A DNA stretch of 64,000 nt. Origin: Roseococcus sp. GTDB taxonomy: Bacteria > Pseudomonadota > Alphaproteobacteria > Acetobacterales > Acetobacteraceae. Under the pieces are notes generated by a model. The model did no database searches. It saw nothing but the letters and a program-made list of their open reading frames with translations, and was not told where the DNA came from. The stretch spans positions 20,120 to 84,119 of the forward strand of contig NZ_JAIEQY010000013.1 in the NCBI RefSeq assembly GCF_019747315.1, written 5' to 3'. Positions 48,536 through 59,032 of this stretch are shown here, one piece after another (position 1 is the stretch's first letter; every line of letters begins with the position of its first letter). The position numbers and the translations under genes are program-made.

Positions 48536-49893
48536 TTGCCGCGCGCCCCGTTTTCCCGCTCCACCGCATGGCCTGCCGCCAGCACCAGCCCATCCTGCCA
48601 GGGCTTGCCGATGATCTGTGCCGCAACCGGCAAACCGCCCGCGCCGAAGCCGGTGCAGATGGTGAGTGCCGGCCAGCCCAGCAGGTTGAAGGCGATGGTG
48701 AAGTTGGGCTTCTCCAGGCTCGCCCATTTCGGCACCTCCTGGATCTTCGGTGCCTCGCCCAGGGCGGCGGCGGTCAGCAGCAGGTCCACATCCGCGCTGG
48801 CGGCGAAGCTGCGCGCGATCAGCTCACGCCGCTTGCGCTGCGCCTGGATGTAGTCGCCCGCCGAGAGCAACCCGCCCAGCGCCAGGCGCCCGCGCAGGAA
48901 CTCGCCGTATTTCAGGGGCTGGGTGCGCATCCATTCCTCATGCACGGCCCAGGCCTCGCCCGAGAGCGTGACCCAGCCCGCCGCGTTGAACTCCTGCAGG
49001 GAGGGCAGCGTGACGTCCACGACGGTGGCGCCAAGCTTGCGCAGAATCTCCGCCGTCTCCTCGATGCCCTTCAGGGTCGCGGGGCTGACCGTGGTGTCGG
49101 TCTCGTGCATGTGGCGGATCAGGCCCACGCGGCGGCCGCGCCAATCCTGATTCATGCCGAAGCTGGGGGCCGGGCGGTCGGCGCTGCCGGGGTCGCTCGG
49201 GTCATGGCCGGCCATGGCTTCGAGGAGGATGGCGCAATCCTCGCTGGTCCAGGCCATGGGGCCCGCATGGTCCAGCGTCTGCGCCAGCGGATAGATGCCG
49301 GTGCGCGAGCAGAGCCCGTAGGTCGGCTTGATGCCGGCAATGCCGCACAGCGCGGCCGGGCCACGGATGGAGCCGCCCGTATCCGAGCCCGTGCCGCCCA
49401 GGATCAGCCCCGCCGCCACGGCGGCGCCCGTGCCGGAGGAGGAGCCGGAGGTGAAGCACTCGGTATCCCAGGGGTTGCGCGCGGGGGGCCAGGGCAGGTC
49501 GAAGCTCGGCCCGCCAAAGGCGAATTCATGGGTGGCGAGCTTGCCCATCAGCACCACGCCCGCATCCCGCCATTTTCCCACGGTGACGGCGTCCTGCTCG
49601 GGGATGTTCTCCAGCAGCTGGGCCGAGTGGCAGGTCGTGCGGATGCCGGCCGTCGAATAGATGTCCTTGTGGCCGATGGGGATGCCGTCCAGCCTGCCCT
49701 TCAGCGTGCCGGCCATCTGCCGGGCCTCGGCGGCCCTGGCGTCGCTCAGCGCGCGCTCGGGCGTTTTTAGGATGAAGGCGTTCAGGGCGGAATTCTGCGC
49801 GGCGATGCGGGACTCGCATTCGCGCATGAGCTCCACGGGGGAGAGCTTCTTGGCGGCGATCAGGGCCGATGCTTCGGCGATGGTCGGGATCAT
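48526..49893 (-). CDS. Amidase (amidase signature family)
   Basis: GIPIGHKD, TSGSSSGTGAAVAAGLILGGTGSDTGGSIRGPAALCGIAGIKPTYG. Confidence 0.94.
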   Translation of the reverse strand: MIPTIAEASALIAAKKLSPVELMRECESRIAAQNSALNAFILKTPERALSDARAAEARQMAGTLKGRLDGIPIGHKDIYSTAGIRTTCHSAQLLENIPEQDAVTVGKWRDAGVVLMGKLATHEFAFGGPSFDLPWPPARNPWDTECFTSGSSSGTGAAVAAGLILGGTGSDTGGSIRGPAALCGIAGIKPTYGLCSRTGIYPLAQTLDHAGPMAWTSEDCAILLEAMAGHDPSDPGSADRPAPSFGMNQDWRGRRVGLIRHMHETDTTVSPATLKGIEETAEILRKLGATVVDVTLPSLQEFNAAGWVTLSGEAWAVHEEWMRTQPLKYGEFLRGRLALGGLLSAGDYIQAQRKRRELIARSFAASADVDLLLTAAALGEAPKIQEVPKWASLEKPNFTIAFNLLGWPALTICTGFGAGGLPVAAQIIGKPWQDGLVLAAGHAVERENGARGKRP

Positions 49894-49895
49894 GC

Positions 49896-50090
49896 TCACT
49901 TCTCCGTCGAGAAGGTGAAGCCGGGCTCGGCCACCAGCTTCGGCGCGGGGGCGCGCAGGATGTCCAGCATGCCCTGGAGCTTCGCATGTGCGTGGCGGAG
50001 ATCCTCGACCTCGGCCGGCGGCAGGGTGATGCCGGCCTGGGCCATCATCAGGGCGAAATCGGCGGGCGGAAGCGGCTCGGGCATCGGCAT
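49896..50090 (-). CDS. Small amidase-associated protein (AtzG/GatC-like, DUF4089-like)
   Basis: 64 aa, FALMMAQAGITLPPAEVEDLRHAHAKLQGMLDILR, immediately upstream of the amidase. Confidence 0.55.
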   Translation of the reverse strand: MPMPEPLPPADFALMMAQAGITLPPAEVEDLRHAHAKLQGMLDILRAPAPKLVAEPGFTFSTEK

Positions 50091-50191
50091 TCTTTCTGTT
50101 GCGCAGCAACATAGACTGCCACGCTTGCGGGGCATGCGAAGCGGGGGCTAGCCTTCTTCCCAACAAATAATCCAAGGGAGTTGAGGGCGGC

Positions 50192-51814
50192 ATGAAAGTC
50201 GGCGACGCAATCGCGGAGATCATGAAGCGCGAAGGGATCGAGGTGCTCACCGGCTATCCGGTGAATCACATGATCGAGCATTGCGCGGCGATCGACATCA
50301 GGCCCGTGATGGTCCGGCAGGAGCGCATCGGCCTGCACATGGCGGACGCCATCAGCCGCGTCACCTCGGCCCGCAAGCCCGGCGCCTTCTGCATGCAGCA
50401 CGGGCCGGGGGCGGAGAACGCCTATGGCGGCGTCGCGCAGTGTTTTGGCGAGTCTGTCCCGGTGCTGGTCCTGCCCATGGGCTATCCCCGCCGCATCGCG
50501 CATGTGCCGCCCAACTACAACAGCACCGTGCAGATGAAGGGCATCACCAAATCCACCGAGGCGATCATGAGCGCCGCAGAGGTGCCCAACATCATGCGCC
50601 GCGCCTTCGCCCGGCTGCGCAATGGCCGCGGCGGCCCCGTGCTGGTCGAGATCCCGACCGACATGTTCCAGGAGGAGATGCCGGAGAACTGGAGCTACAC
50701 GCCCGTCCTCGCCGTGCGCTCGGCACCCGATCCGGCCGATGTGAAGCGCGCGGCGGAGATGCTGCTGAACGCGAAGCGCCCGGTGATCTATGCCGGCACC
50801 GGCATCCACTGGGCCCAGGCCTGGCCGCAGCTGCGCGAACTCGCGGAAATGCTGGCCGCCCCGGTGACGACCAGCCTCGGCGGCAAGTCGAGCTTCCCGG
50901 AGGATCATGCGCTCGCACTCGGCTCGGGCGGGCTCGCCATGCCGCATCCGGTGCGGAAATTCCTGGATGATGCGGATGTGGTCTTCGGCGTCGGCTGCTC
51001 CTTCACCGAGACCAATTTCGGCATCAAGATGCCCGTTGGCCCCAAGTATATCCACGCGACGCTGGACCCGGACCATCTCGACAAGGACATCCGCTGCGAT
51101 GTCGGCCTGCTCGGCGATGCGCAGCTCGTGCTCCAGGCGCTGATCGATGAGCTGCGCGGCATGGCGGCCCGCCCGCATGCCCCCGTCCAGGCGGCGATCG
51201 AGGCGCTGCGGGCGCCCTGGCTCGCCAAATGGGCGGAGAAGCGCGACAGCAACGACGCGCCGCTGAACCCCTATCGCGTGCTCCGCGACCTCTGGCGCAC
51301 GGTGGATCCGGACGAGACCATCATCACCCATGATGCGGGCTCGCCGCGGGACCAGCTCTCGCCCTTCTGGATCAGCCGCACGCCGCTCTCCTACCTCGGC
51401 TGGGGGAAGACGACGCAGCTGGGCTATGGCCTCGGCCTCGCCATGGGTGCGAAGCTCGCGGCACCGGACAAGCTCTGCATCAATGTCTGGGGCGATGCGG
51501 CCATCGGCTTCACGGGGATGGATTTCGAGACGGCCGTGCGCGAGCGCATCCCCATCCTCTCCATCCTGTTGAACAATTTCTCGATGGCGATCGAGCTGAA
51601 GATCATGGCGCTCAGCACCGAAAAATACCGCACGACGGATATCAGCGGAAACTACGCCGAGATGGCGAAGGCCTTCGGCGGCTATGGCGAGCGCGTGCTG
51701 ACGCCGGACCAGATCGTGCCCGCCATCCAGCGCGGCATCGCGCAGACGAAGAACGGCACCCCTGCCCTGCTGGAGTTCATCACCTCGAAGGAAACGCAGG
51801 TGTCGCGGTTTTGA
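50192..51814 (+). CDS. Thiamine pyrophosphate-requiring enzyme (acetolactate synthase-like)
   Basis: Three-domain TPP enzyme; QHGPGAENAYGGVAQCFGESVPVLVLP; WGDAAIGFTGMDFETAVRERIPILSILLNN. Confidence 0.92.
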   Translation: MKVGDAIAEIMKREGIEVLTGYPVNHMIEHCAAIDIRPVMVRQERIGLHMADAISRVTSARKPGAFCMQHGPGAENAYGGVAQCFGESVPVLVLPMGYPRRIAHVPPNYNSTVQMKGITKSTEAIMSAAEVPNIMRRAFARLRNGRGGPVLVEIPTDMFQEEMPENWSYTPVLAVRSAPDPADVKRAAEMLLNAKRPVIYAGTGIHWAQAWPQLRELAEMLAAPVTTSLGGKSSFPEDHALALGSGGLAMPHPVRKFLDDADVVFGVGCSFTETNFGIKMPVGPKYIHATLDPDHLDKDIRCDVGLLGDAQLVLQALIDELRGMAARPHAPVQAAIEALRAPWLAKWAEKRDSNDAPLNPYRVLRDLWRTVDPDETIITHDAGSPRDQLSPFWISRTPLSYLGWGKTTQLGYGLGLAMGAKLAAPDKLCINVWGDAAIGFTGMDFETAVRERIPILSILLNNFSMAIELKIMALSTEKYRTTDISGNYAEMAKAFGGYGERVLTPDQIVPAIQRGIAQTKNGTPALLEFITSKETQVSRF

Positions 51815-51879
51815 TCCAGCCCGCGCCCGCGCTGTGGCAACGGCCCCTGCGAGGAGGACCGTTGCCTGTCACGGACGCC

Positions 51880-52608
51880 TCAGGCGGCCGCGTTATCCGC
51901 CGGCTTGGCGGCGCGGCGGCGGCGCAGCGATGCCAGGCCAAGCAGGCCCGCACCGAAGAGCGCGATGCTCGCGGGCTCCGGCACGGCAACCGTCAGCACC
52001 GAGGGCGCACCGTTCTGACGACCGAAATACAGGGTCGTGTCGCCCGTGCTGCTGAGCAGGACGGATTCGGTGATCGCGGAGGTCGGCCCGGCCGTGGTGC
52101 TGCCGATGCGAACGCCGCCCTGATAGACGCTCACGCCGTCATCATGGGTGATCTCCAGCCGGGTCCCGGCCGCAAGCTCGCCCAGGCCGATGGTGTAGAG
52201 CGAGCCGTACTGGTAGCCGGAAGCGCTGCCGCTCGAGGCCAGGAAGTTGGCCAGGGTGGTGAAGTTGGCACCCGACGGGCCCGGCAGGGTGCCGGCGCCG
52301 GAATAGCCCGAGATCGCGCCGGCATTCGCACCGAAGAAGGTCGAATTCAGGTCGCCGGCGTTCGTGTTGTTCTGCGCCCCGCCGAGATTGAAAGACAGCG
52401 GGCCGTTATAGCCGAAGGTCGCCGTGATGGCGCCGGCGGAGTTGAAGCCGGTGGCAGGGCTGGCAGCGTCAAACTGCACACCGCCCTGATTGGCGGTCTG
52501 CACCGTGAAGCTGTAGGTCGGCCCGGCCATCGCGCCCGTGGCCAGGGTGGCGACCAGCGCGCAGGTCGCGCCGCCCGTCATCAAGAGTCGCTTGAACGTC
52601 AGAAACAT
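51880..52608 (-). CDS. PEP-CTERM sorting domain protein
   Basis: C-terminus VPEPASIALFGAGLLGLASLRRRRAAK; N-terminal signal. Confidence 0.93.
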   Translation of the reverse strand: MFLTFKRLLMTGGATCALVATLATGAMAGPTYSFTVQTANQGGVQFDAASPATGFNSAGAITATFGYNGPLSFNLGGAQNNTNAGDLNSTFFGANAGAISGYSGAGTLPGPSGANFTTLANFLASSGSASGYQYGSLYTIGLGELAAGTRLEITHDDGVSVYQGGVRIGSTTAGPTSAITESVLLSSTGDTTLYFGRQNGAPSVLTVAVPEPASIALFGAGLLGLASLRRRRAAKPADNAAA

Positions 52609-52825
52609 CTTGGTCTCTCCTGTGCGGGGCACGGAATGCGCCGCCGCAAGGACCAGAGGGCAAAAACTATGCCAGTCATTTTCATGCGTTTTTTCAACGG
52701 ATTATTGGGACAGTCCGCTTTTTCTGCCCGACAGTGTCAAACCTCCCGACACATCGACACGGCTGAGTGGCCACGCCCTGCCCTGCCCTCCCTTCCACCC
52801 AGCAACCCGAGGTAACGCGGCCCCC

Positions 52826-53872
<1,047 letters not shown>

Positions 53873-53907
53873 CCGTTCGTTCAACACTGCAAGGGAGAGA
53901 AACAAAA

Positions 53908-55239
53908 ATGACCTTCAGCATCACCCGCCGCCTCGTGGGCGGCCTCGGCGCCGGGCTCATCGCGACCGACGCCATGTCCCAGAACGCCAGCACCATCGCG
54001 GCCGCCAATGTCCCGCCGCCCCGCCTGCCGATCGAGAATGGCGCCACGTTGCGCGTGCTGCGCCCCGTGCGCTTCGTGCAGCCCGATGAGGATGTGTTCC
54101 GGGCGAACGCTGCCCGCTTCACGGCCGCCACCGGCGTGCAGGTCCGCGTGGACTTCGTGGCCTGGGAGGACATCACCCAGCAGACCGGCGTCACCGCCAA
54201 TACCGGCGCGGGGCCTGACGTGATCATCGGCTTCAACGAGGCGCCGCACGTCTTCCAGGACAAGCTGATCGAGCTCACCGACGTGGCCGAATATCTCGGC
54301 GCCAAGTATGGCGGCTGGAAGAAGCTCGCCCTGCGCTATGGCCGCCGGCACAACACCAACAACTGGATCGGCCTGCCCTTCGGCGCCTCGGGCGGCCCCT
54401 GGGTCTGGCGGAAATCCGCGCTGAACGAGGTGGGCTTCCAGAGCGTGCCGGAAGACCATGCCGGCATCCTGCGCCTCTGCCAGGCGCTGCGCCGCGCCAA
54501 CAAGCCCTCCGGCTTCGCGCTCGGCAATGCGGTGGGCGATGGCAATGCCTTCGCGAGCTGGCTCGTCTGGTCCTTCGGCGGGCATCTGGTGAATGAGGAT
54601 GGCACGCCCGGCATCAACTCGCGCGAGACCATCGCGGCCCTGAACTACCTGCGCGAGCTGTACCCCACCTTCATCCCCGGCACGCTGGCCTGGGGCGACA
54701 TCAGCAACAACCGCGCCTTCGCCTCGAACGAGTGCTTCCTCACGCAGAACGGCGTCTCGCTCTACTTCTCCATGAGGAACGATCCGGCGACGGCACCCAT
54801 CGCGGCCGACACCGAGCACAGCCTGACGCCCAAGGGCCTCGCTTCCTCGCCGCCCAATGCCGGCCTCACCTTGAACGCGATGGTGTTCCGCCACTCGCGC
54901 TTCCCCAACGCGGCCAAGGCCTTCCTCGCCTTCATGATGGAAGCGCCGCAATACGACCCGTGGCTGCAGGCCAATATCGGCTACTGGGCGCAGCCGCTGA
55001 ACGCCTACAATGCCTCGCGCACCTGGCAGGGCGATCCCAAGGTCGCGATCTTCAAGGACACGATGGATACGGATTTCTGGAATGGCTACAAGGGCCCGAT
55101 CACCGAGGGCTCGGCCGCCGCGAATGCGGATTACGTGATGGTGCAGATGTGCGCCTCGGTCGCATCCGGCCAGGCGACGCCGGAAGCCGCCGCGCGCGAG
55201 GCCGAGCGCCGCGCCGCGCGGTTCTTCCGCCGGCGCTGA
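53908..55239 (+). CDS. ABC transporter extracellular solute-binding protein (sugar type)
   Basis: Family-1 SBP pattern, Tat-like N-terminus, operon context. Confidence 0.9.
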   Translation: MTFSITRRLVGGLGAGLIATDAMSQNASTIAAANVPPPRLPIENGATLRVLRPVRFVQPDEDVFRANAARFTAATGVQVRVDFVAWEDITQQTGVTANTGAGPDVIIGFNEAPHVFQDKLIELTDVAEYLGAKYGGWKKLALRYGRRHNTNNWIGLPFGASGGPWVWRKSALNEVGFQSVPEDHAGILRLCQALRRANKPSGFALGNAVGDGNAFASWLVWSFGGHLVNEDGTPGINSRETIAALNYLRELYPTFIPGTLAWGDISNNRAFASNECFLTQNGVSLYFSMRNDPATAPIAADTEHSLTPKGLASSPPNAGLTLNAMVFRHSRFPNAAKAFLAFMMEAPQYDPWLQANIGYWAQPLNAYNASRTWQGDPKVAIFKDTMDTDFWNGYKGPITEGSAAANADYVMVQMCASVASGQATPEAAAREAERRAARFFRRR

Positions 55240-55344
55240 GCTTGCCGCGCGGCTGATTCACGGGCCACTGCGTGACCCGATCAGGCGCGAACCACCCGCG
55301 CGGCGTCTCGCCGCGCGGGTCCTGATTGTCCGGGAGTTACCTTG

Positions 55345-56301
55345 ATGGACGCCACCACCAGCCTGCATTGGTCAAGGACCCGCCCGCCGCAGACAGCGCT
55401 CTCGCGCTTCTTCGACAACAAGGCGGTGCTGATCATCGCCTGCCTGCTGCCGGCCTTCGGCTTGCTCGGCGTCTTCCTGACCTATCCGCTGGGCCTCGGC
55501 ATCTACATGGCCTTCACCGACACAACGATCGGGCGGCGCGGTATCTTCGTGGGCCTCGAGAATTTCGAATACCTCTTCACCGACCCGATCTTCTGGAACG
55601 CCGTCTTCTTCAGCGTCTTCTACACAGGGGTCGCCACCATCGGGAAATTCGCACTGGGCCTCTGGCTCGCGCTGCTGCTCAACCAGCACATGCCCTTCAA
55701 GTCGCTGATCCGCGCCATCATCCTGCTGCCCTGGATCGTGCCCACCGTGCTCTCCGCCATTGCCTTCTGGTGGATCTACGATCCGCAATTCTCCATCATC
55801 AGCTATATCTTCGTGGACGTCCTCGGCTGGCGCGAGACCAACATCAACTTCCTCGGCAGCGAATGGCCGGCCCGCTGGTCCCTCATCGTCGCCAACATCT
55901 GGCGGGGCATCCCCTTCGTCGCCATCTCATTGCTGGCCGGGCTGCAAACCATCTCGCCCTCGCTTTACGAAGCCGCGCTGCTGGACGGCGCCTCGGCCTG
56001 GCAACGCTTCCGCCACATCACCTTCCCGATGCTGATGCCCATCCTCGCCATCGTGATGACCTTCTCCATCATCTTCACCTTCACCGACTTCCAGCTGGTT
56101 TACGCCATCACCCGCGGCGGACCCGTGAACTCCACCCACCTCCTCGCCACCCTCGCCTTCCAGCGCGGCATCCCCGGCGGACAGTTGGGCGAGGGTGCCG
56201 CCATCGCCGTCTCGATGATCCCCTTCCTCGTCTTCGCAACGCTGTTCAGCTACTTCGCCCTCGCCCGCCGCAAGTGGCAGCAAGGCGAAGGCAATGACTG
56301 A
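55345..56301 (+). CDS. ABC sugar transporter permease (MalF/UgpA-like)
   Basis: EAALLDGASAWQRFRHITFPMLMPI EAA loop. Confidence 0.94.
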   Translation: MDATTSLHWSRTRPPQTALSRFFDNKAVLIIACLLPAFGLLGVFLTYPLGLGIYMAFTDTTIGRRGIFVGLENFEYLFTDPIFWNAVFFSVFYTGVATIGKFALGLWLALLLNQHMPFKSLIRAIILLPWIVPTVLSAIAFWWIYDPQFSIISYIFVDVLGWRETNINFLGSEWPARWSLIVANIWRGIPFVAISLLAGLQTISPSLYEAALLDGASAWQRFRHITFPMLMPILAIVMTFSIIFTFTDFQLVYAITRGGPVNSTHLLATLAFQRGIPGGQLGEGAAIAVSMIPFLVFATLFSYFALARRKWQQGEGND

Positions 56302-56307
56302 GATGGG

Positions 56308-56540
56308 GCGCGGCTTGGGGAGCGACGCAGGGGCGCCGCCCCTGCACCCCGCCGAGGGCCGAGGCCCTCGGAACCCATTTGATGGGATTTTGGGAGAGGG
56401 GCCTCATGGAGCTCCGGGCCCGGCGCCCGCTTTGGCCCCTCTCCCAAAATCCCATGATCGGTTTCCAAAGGCCCCCGGCCTTTGGCGGGGAGCGCGAAGG
56501 GCAGCGCCCCTCGCAACGCGTCCCCAACCCGCGCCGCATC
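56308..56540. repeat. Large multi-hairpin palindromic element within the ABC operon
   Basis: Central 22-bp perfect inverted repeat 56382-56403/56434-56455, flanked by smaller hairpins with mirror arrangement. Confidence 0.9.
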
Positions 56541-56559
56541 TTCAGACAGGGCCTACGCC

Positions 56560-57435
56560 ATGAGCAATGCTTCGACAGCCGCGCCGGAGACGATGCAGTG
56601 GGACAGCCGCGCGCGCCGGATGGTGATGTTGTGGATCCCGCTGAGTTGCTTCCTGCTGATCTTGCTGTTCCCGTTCTATTGGATGACGGTGACGGCCTTC
56701 AAACCCGATGCTGAGCTGTATGACTTCGCGACGCATAATCCGTTCTGGATCACCTCGCCCACGCTGCAGCACATCCGCAAGCTGCTGTTCGAGACCTCCT
56801 ATCCGTCCTGGTTGTGGACGACGATGATGGTCTCGGTGGGGGCGACCTTCCTGTCGCTCTTTGCCAGCACGCTGGCGGCCTATGCGATCCAGCGGCTGCG
56901 CTTCAAGGGCAGCCAGTATGTCGGGCTCGCGATCTACCTGGCCTACCTGGTGCCGCCCTCCATCCTCTTCATCCCGCTGGCGACGATGGTGGTGCAGCTC
57001 GGGCTGTTCGACAGCCCGATGGCGCTGATCCTGGTCTATCCGACCTTCCTCGTGCCCTTCTGCACCTGGCTGCTCATCGGCTACTTCAAATCCATCCCCT
57101 ACGAATTGGAGGAATGCGCGCTGATCGATGGAGCAACGCGCCTGCAGATCCTCCGGCAGATCACGCTGCCGCTGGCGGTACCGGGGCTGATCAGCGCCGG
57201 CATCTTCTCCTTCACGCTGAGCTGGAACGAGTTCATCTACGCGCTCGCCTTCATTCAGAGCAGCGAGAACAAGACCGTCCCCGTCGCGATCCTGACGGAG
57301 CTGGTGACGGGCGACGTATACCAATGGGGCGCGCTGATGGCGGGCTCGCTGCTCGGCTCCCTGCCGGTGGCGATCTTCTACTCGTTCTTCGTGGACTACT
57401 ACGTCAGCAGCCTGACCGGCGCCGTGAAGGAATAA
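56560..57435 (+). CDS. ABC sugar transporter permease (MalG/UgpE-like)
   Basis: ECALIDGATRLQILRQITLPLAVPGL EAA loop. Confidence 0.94.
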   Translation: MSNASTAAPETMQWDSRARRMVMLWIPLSCFLLILLFPFYWMTVTAFKPDAELYDFATHNPFWITSPTLQHIRKLLFETSYPSWLWTTMMVSVGATFLSLFASTLAAYAIQRLRFKGSQYVGLAIYLAYLVPPSILFIPLATMVVQLGLFDSPMALILVYPTFLVPFCTWLLIGYFKSIPYELEECALIDGATRLQILRQITLPLAVPGLISAGIFSFTLSWNEFIYALAFIQSSENKTVPVAILTELVTGDVYQWGALMAGSLLGSLPVAIFYSFFVDYYVSSLTGAVKE

Positions 57436-57442
57436 GCGGCGC

Positions 57443-59032
57443 TCAGCGGAGCCGCAGCTCCGCATACCCCCCCGCCGCGATTTCCTCGCAGCGGGCACGA
57501 TAGGCCGGCGCGCTGCCGCTGTAGCGCGCGATGGTCCGGGTCTGCCGGCCTTCCACATTCTTGTTCACGCCGGTGAACCAGGAATCCACCTCATTGGCGA
57601 GCAGGCCGATGGAGCACTCCATCACATGCGCCATCCAGGCCTCGACGGCCTCCGGCCGCGCCTCGGCCTCGGTCAGGTCGTGTGCCTGCATGTGGCGCAG
57701 CAGCGCCGCCACCCACTCCACATTGAATTCGATGCTGCGCGGGATATTGCCCAGCGCCGTGTGCGGCCCCAGCAGCATGAACATGTTCGGGAAGCCCTCG
57801 GCCAGCATGCCCACCAGCGTGCGCGCGCCATCTGCCCATGCTTCCCGAAGCGAAAGGCCATCGCGGCCACGAATATCTATCCGGTCAAAGGCGCCGGTCA
57901 GCCCGTCGAAGCCCGTGGCATAGATGATGATGTCGAAGTCGAAATCGCGCTCACTGGTGGATAGGCCAGTTGCCGTGATGCGCTGGATCGGCGTCGCCTT
58001 GCTGTCCACCAGTTCCACATTGGGCTGGTTATAGACTTCGAAATAGCGCGTCTCCATCGGCACGCGACGAGTGCCGAAGCCGTGGTTCTTCGGGATCAGC
58101 ATCTCCGCCACGCGCTGATCCTTCACGCGGCTGCGGATCTTGCGGGCGATGAAGTCGGAGATCTCGGCATTGGCGGCAGGGTCGGTGTAGCTGTCGCGGA
58201 AATTGCCGACCCAGATGCCGAAGCCGGGTGAGGCATAGAGCTCTTCATAGAAGGCCTCGCGCTCTTCCTTCGTCACCTCGAAGGTGGTGCGCGGATCGGC
58301 CGTGTGGATGAAGCAGGCGAAGGTCTCGGCGCAGCGCCGGAACATCTCGGGGTAGTCGTCCTTGATGCGGCGCTGCTCCTCCTCGGTGATGGGGCGGTTG
58401 TGCAGGGGCGCGCACCAATTGGGCGTGCGCTGGAAGACGGTGAGGTGGCCGGCGGTCTTCGCCACCTCCTGGATGGTCTGCACGCCGGTGGCGCCCGTGC
58501 CGATGACGGCCACGCGCTTGCCGGCGAAATCAATCCCCTCCTTGGGCCAGCGGGCCGTGTGGAAGGATGGCCCCCGGAAGCTCTCGATGCCCTCGATGCG
58601 CGGCAAGGTATGGGCCGAGAGCGGGCCGATCGCGGTGATCAGGAAACGCGCCGCATGCGTGCTGCCATCGGCCAGTGTCACGCGCCAGGCATCGCCGCTG
58701 AAATGCGCCGACTTCACCTCGGCGTTGAACTGGATGTCCCGGTGCAGCTCGTATTTTTCGGCAACGCGGTTCAGGTAGCGCAGCGTCTCCGGCTGGGGCG
58801 CGAAATGCTCGGACCAGCTCCATTCCTGGAGCAGCTCGGGGTCGAAGGAGAAGCCGTAGGAATAGCTCTCGGAATCGAAGCGCGCGCCGGGGTAGCGGTT
58901 CCAGTACCAGGTGCCGCCCACCCCCGTGCCGGCCTCCAGGACGCGCACCTTCATCCCCAGCTCGCGCAGCCGGATCAGCTGGTACATGCCGGACATGCCG
59001 GCCCCGATGATGATGGCGTCGTAACCGGCCAT
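57443..59032 (-). CDS. Flavin-containing/Baeyer-Villiger monooxygenase
   Basis: IIGAGMSGMYQL, GGTWYWNRYPGARFDSES, FRGPSFHTARWP BVMO fingerprint. Confidence 0.93.
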   Translation of the reverse strand: MAGYDAIIIGAGMSGMYQLIRLRELGMKVRVLEAGTGVGGTWYWNRYPGARFDSESYSYGFSFDPELLQEWSWSEHFAPQPETLRYLNRVAEKYELHRDIQFNAEVKSAHFSGDAWRVTLADGSTHAARFLITAIGPLSAHTLPRIEGIESFRGPSFHTARWPKEGIDFAGKRVAVIGTGATGVQTIQEVAKTAGHLTVFQRTPNWCAPLHNRPITEEEQRRIKDDYPEMFRRCAETFACFIHTADPRTTFEVTKEEREAFYEELYASPGFGIWVGNFRDSYTDPAANAEISDFIARKIRSRVKDQRVAEMLIPKNHGFGTRRVPMETRYFEVYNQPNVELVDSKATPIQRITATGLSTSERDFDFDIIIYATGFDGLTGAFDRIDIRGRDGLSLREAWADGARTLVGMLAEGFPNMFMLLGPHTALGNIPRSIEFNVEWVAALLRHMQAHDLTEAEARPEAVEAWMAHVMECSIGLLANEVDSWFTGVNKNVEGRQTRTIARYSGSAPAYRARCEEIAAGGYAELRLR

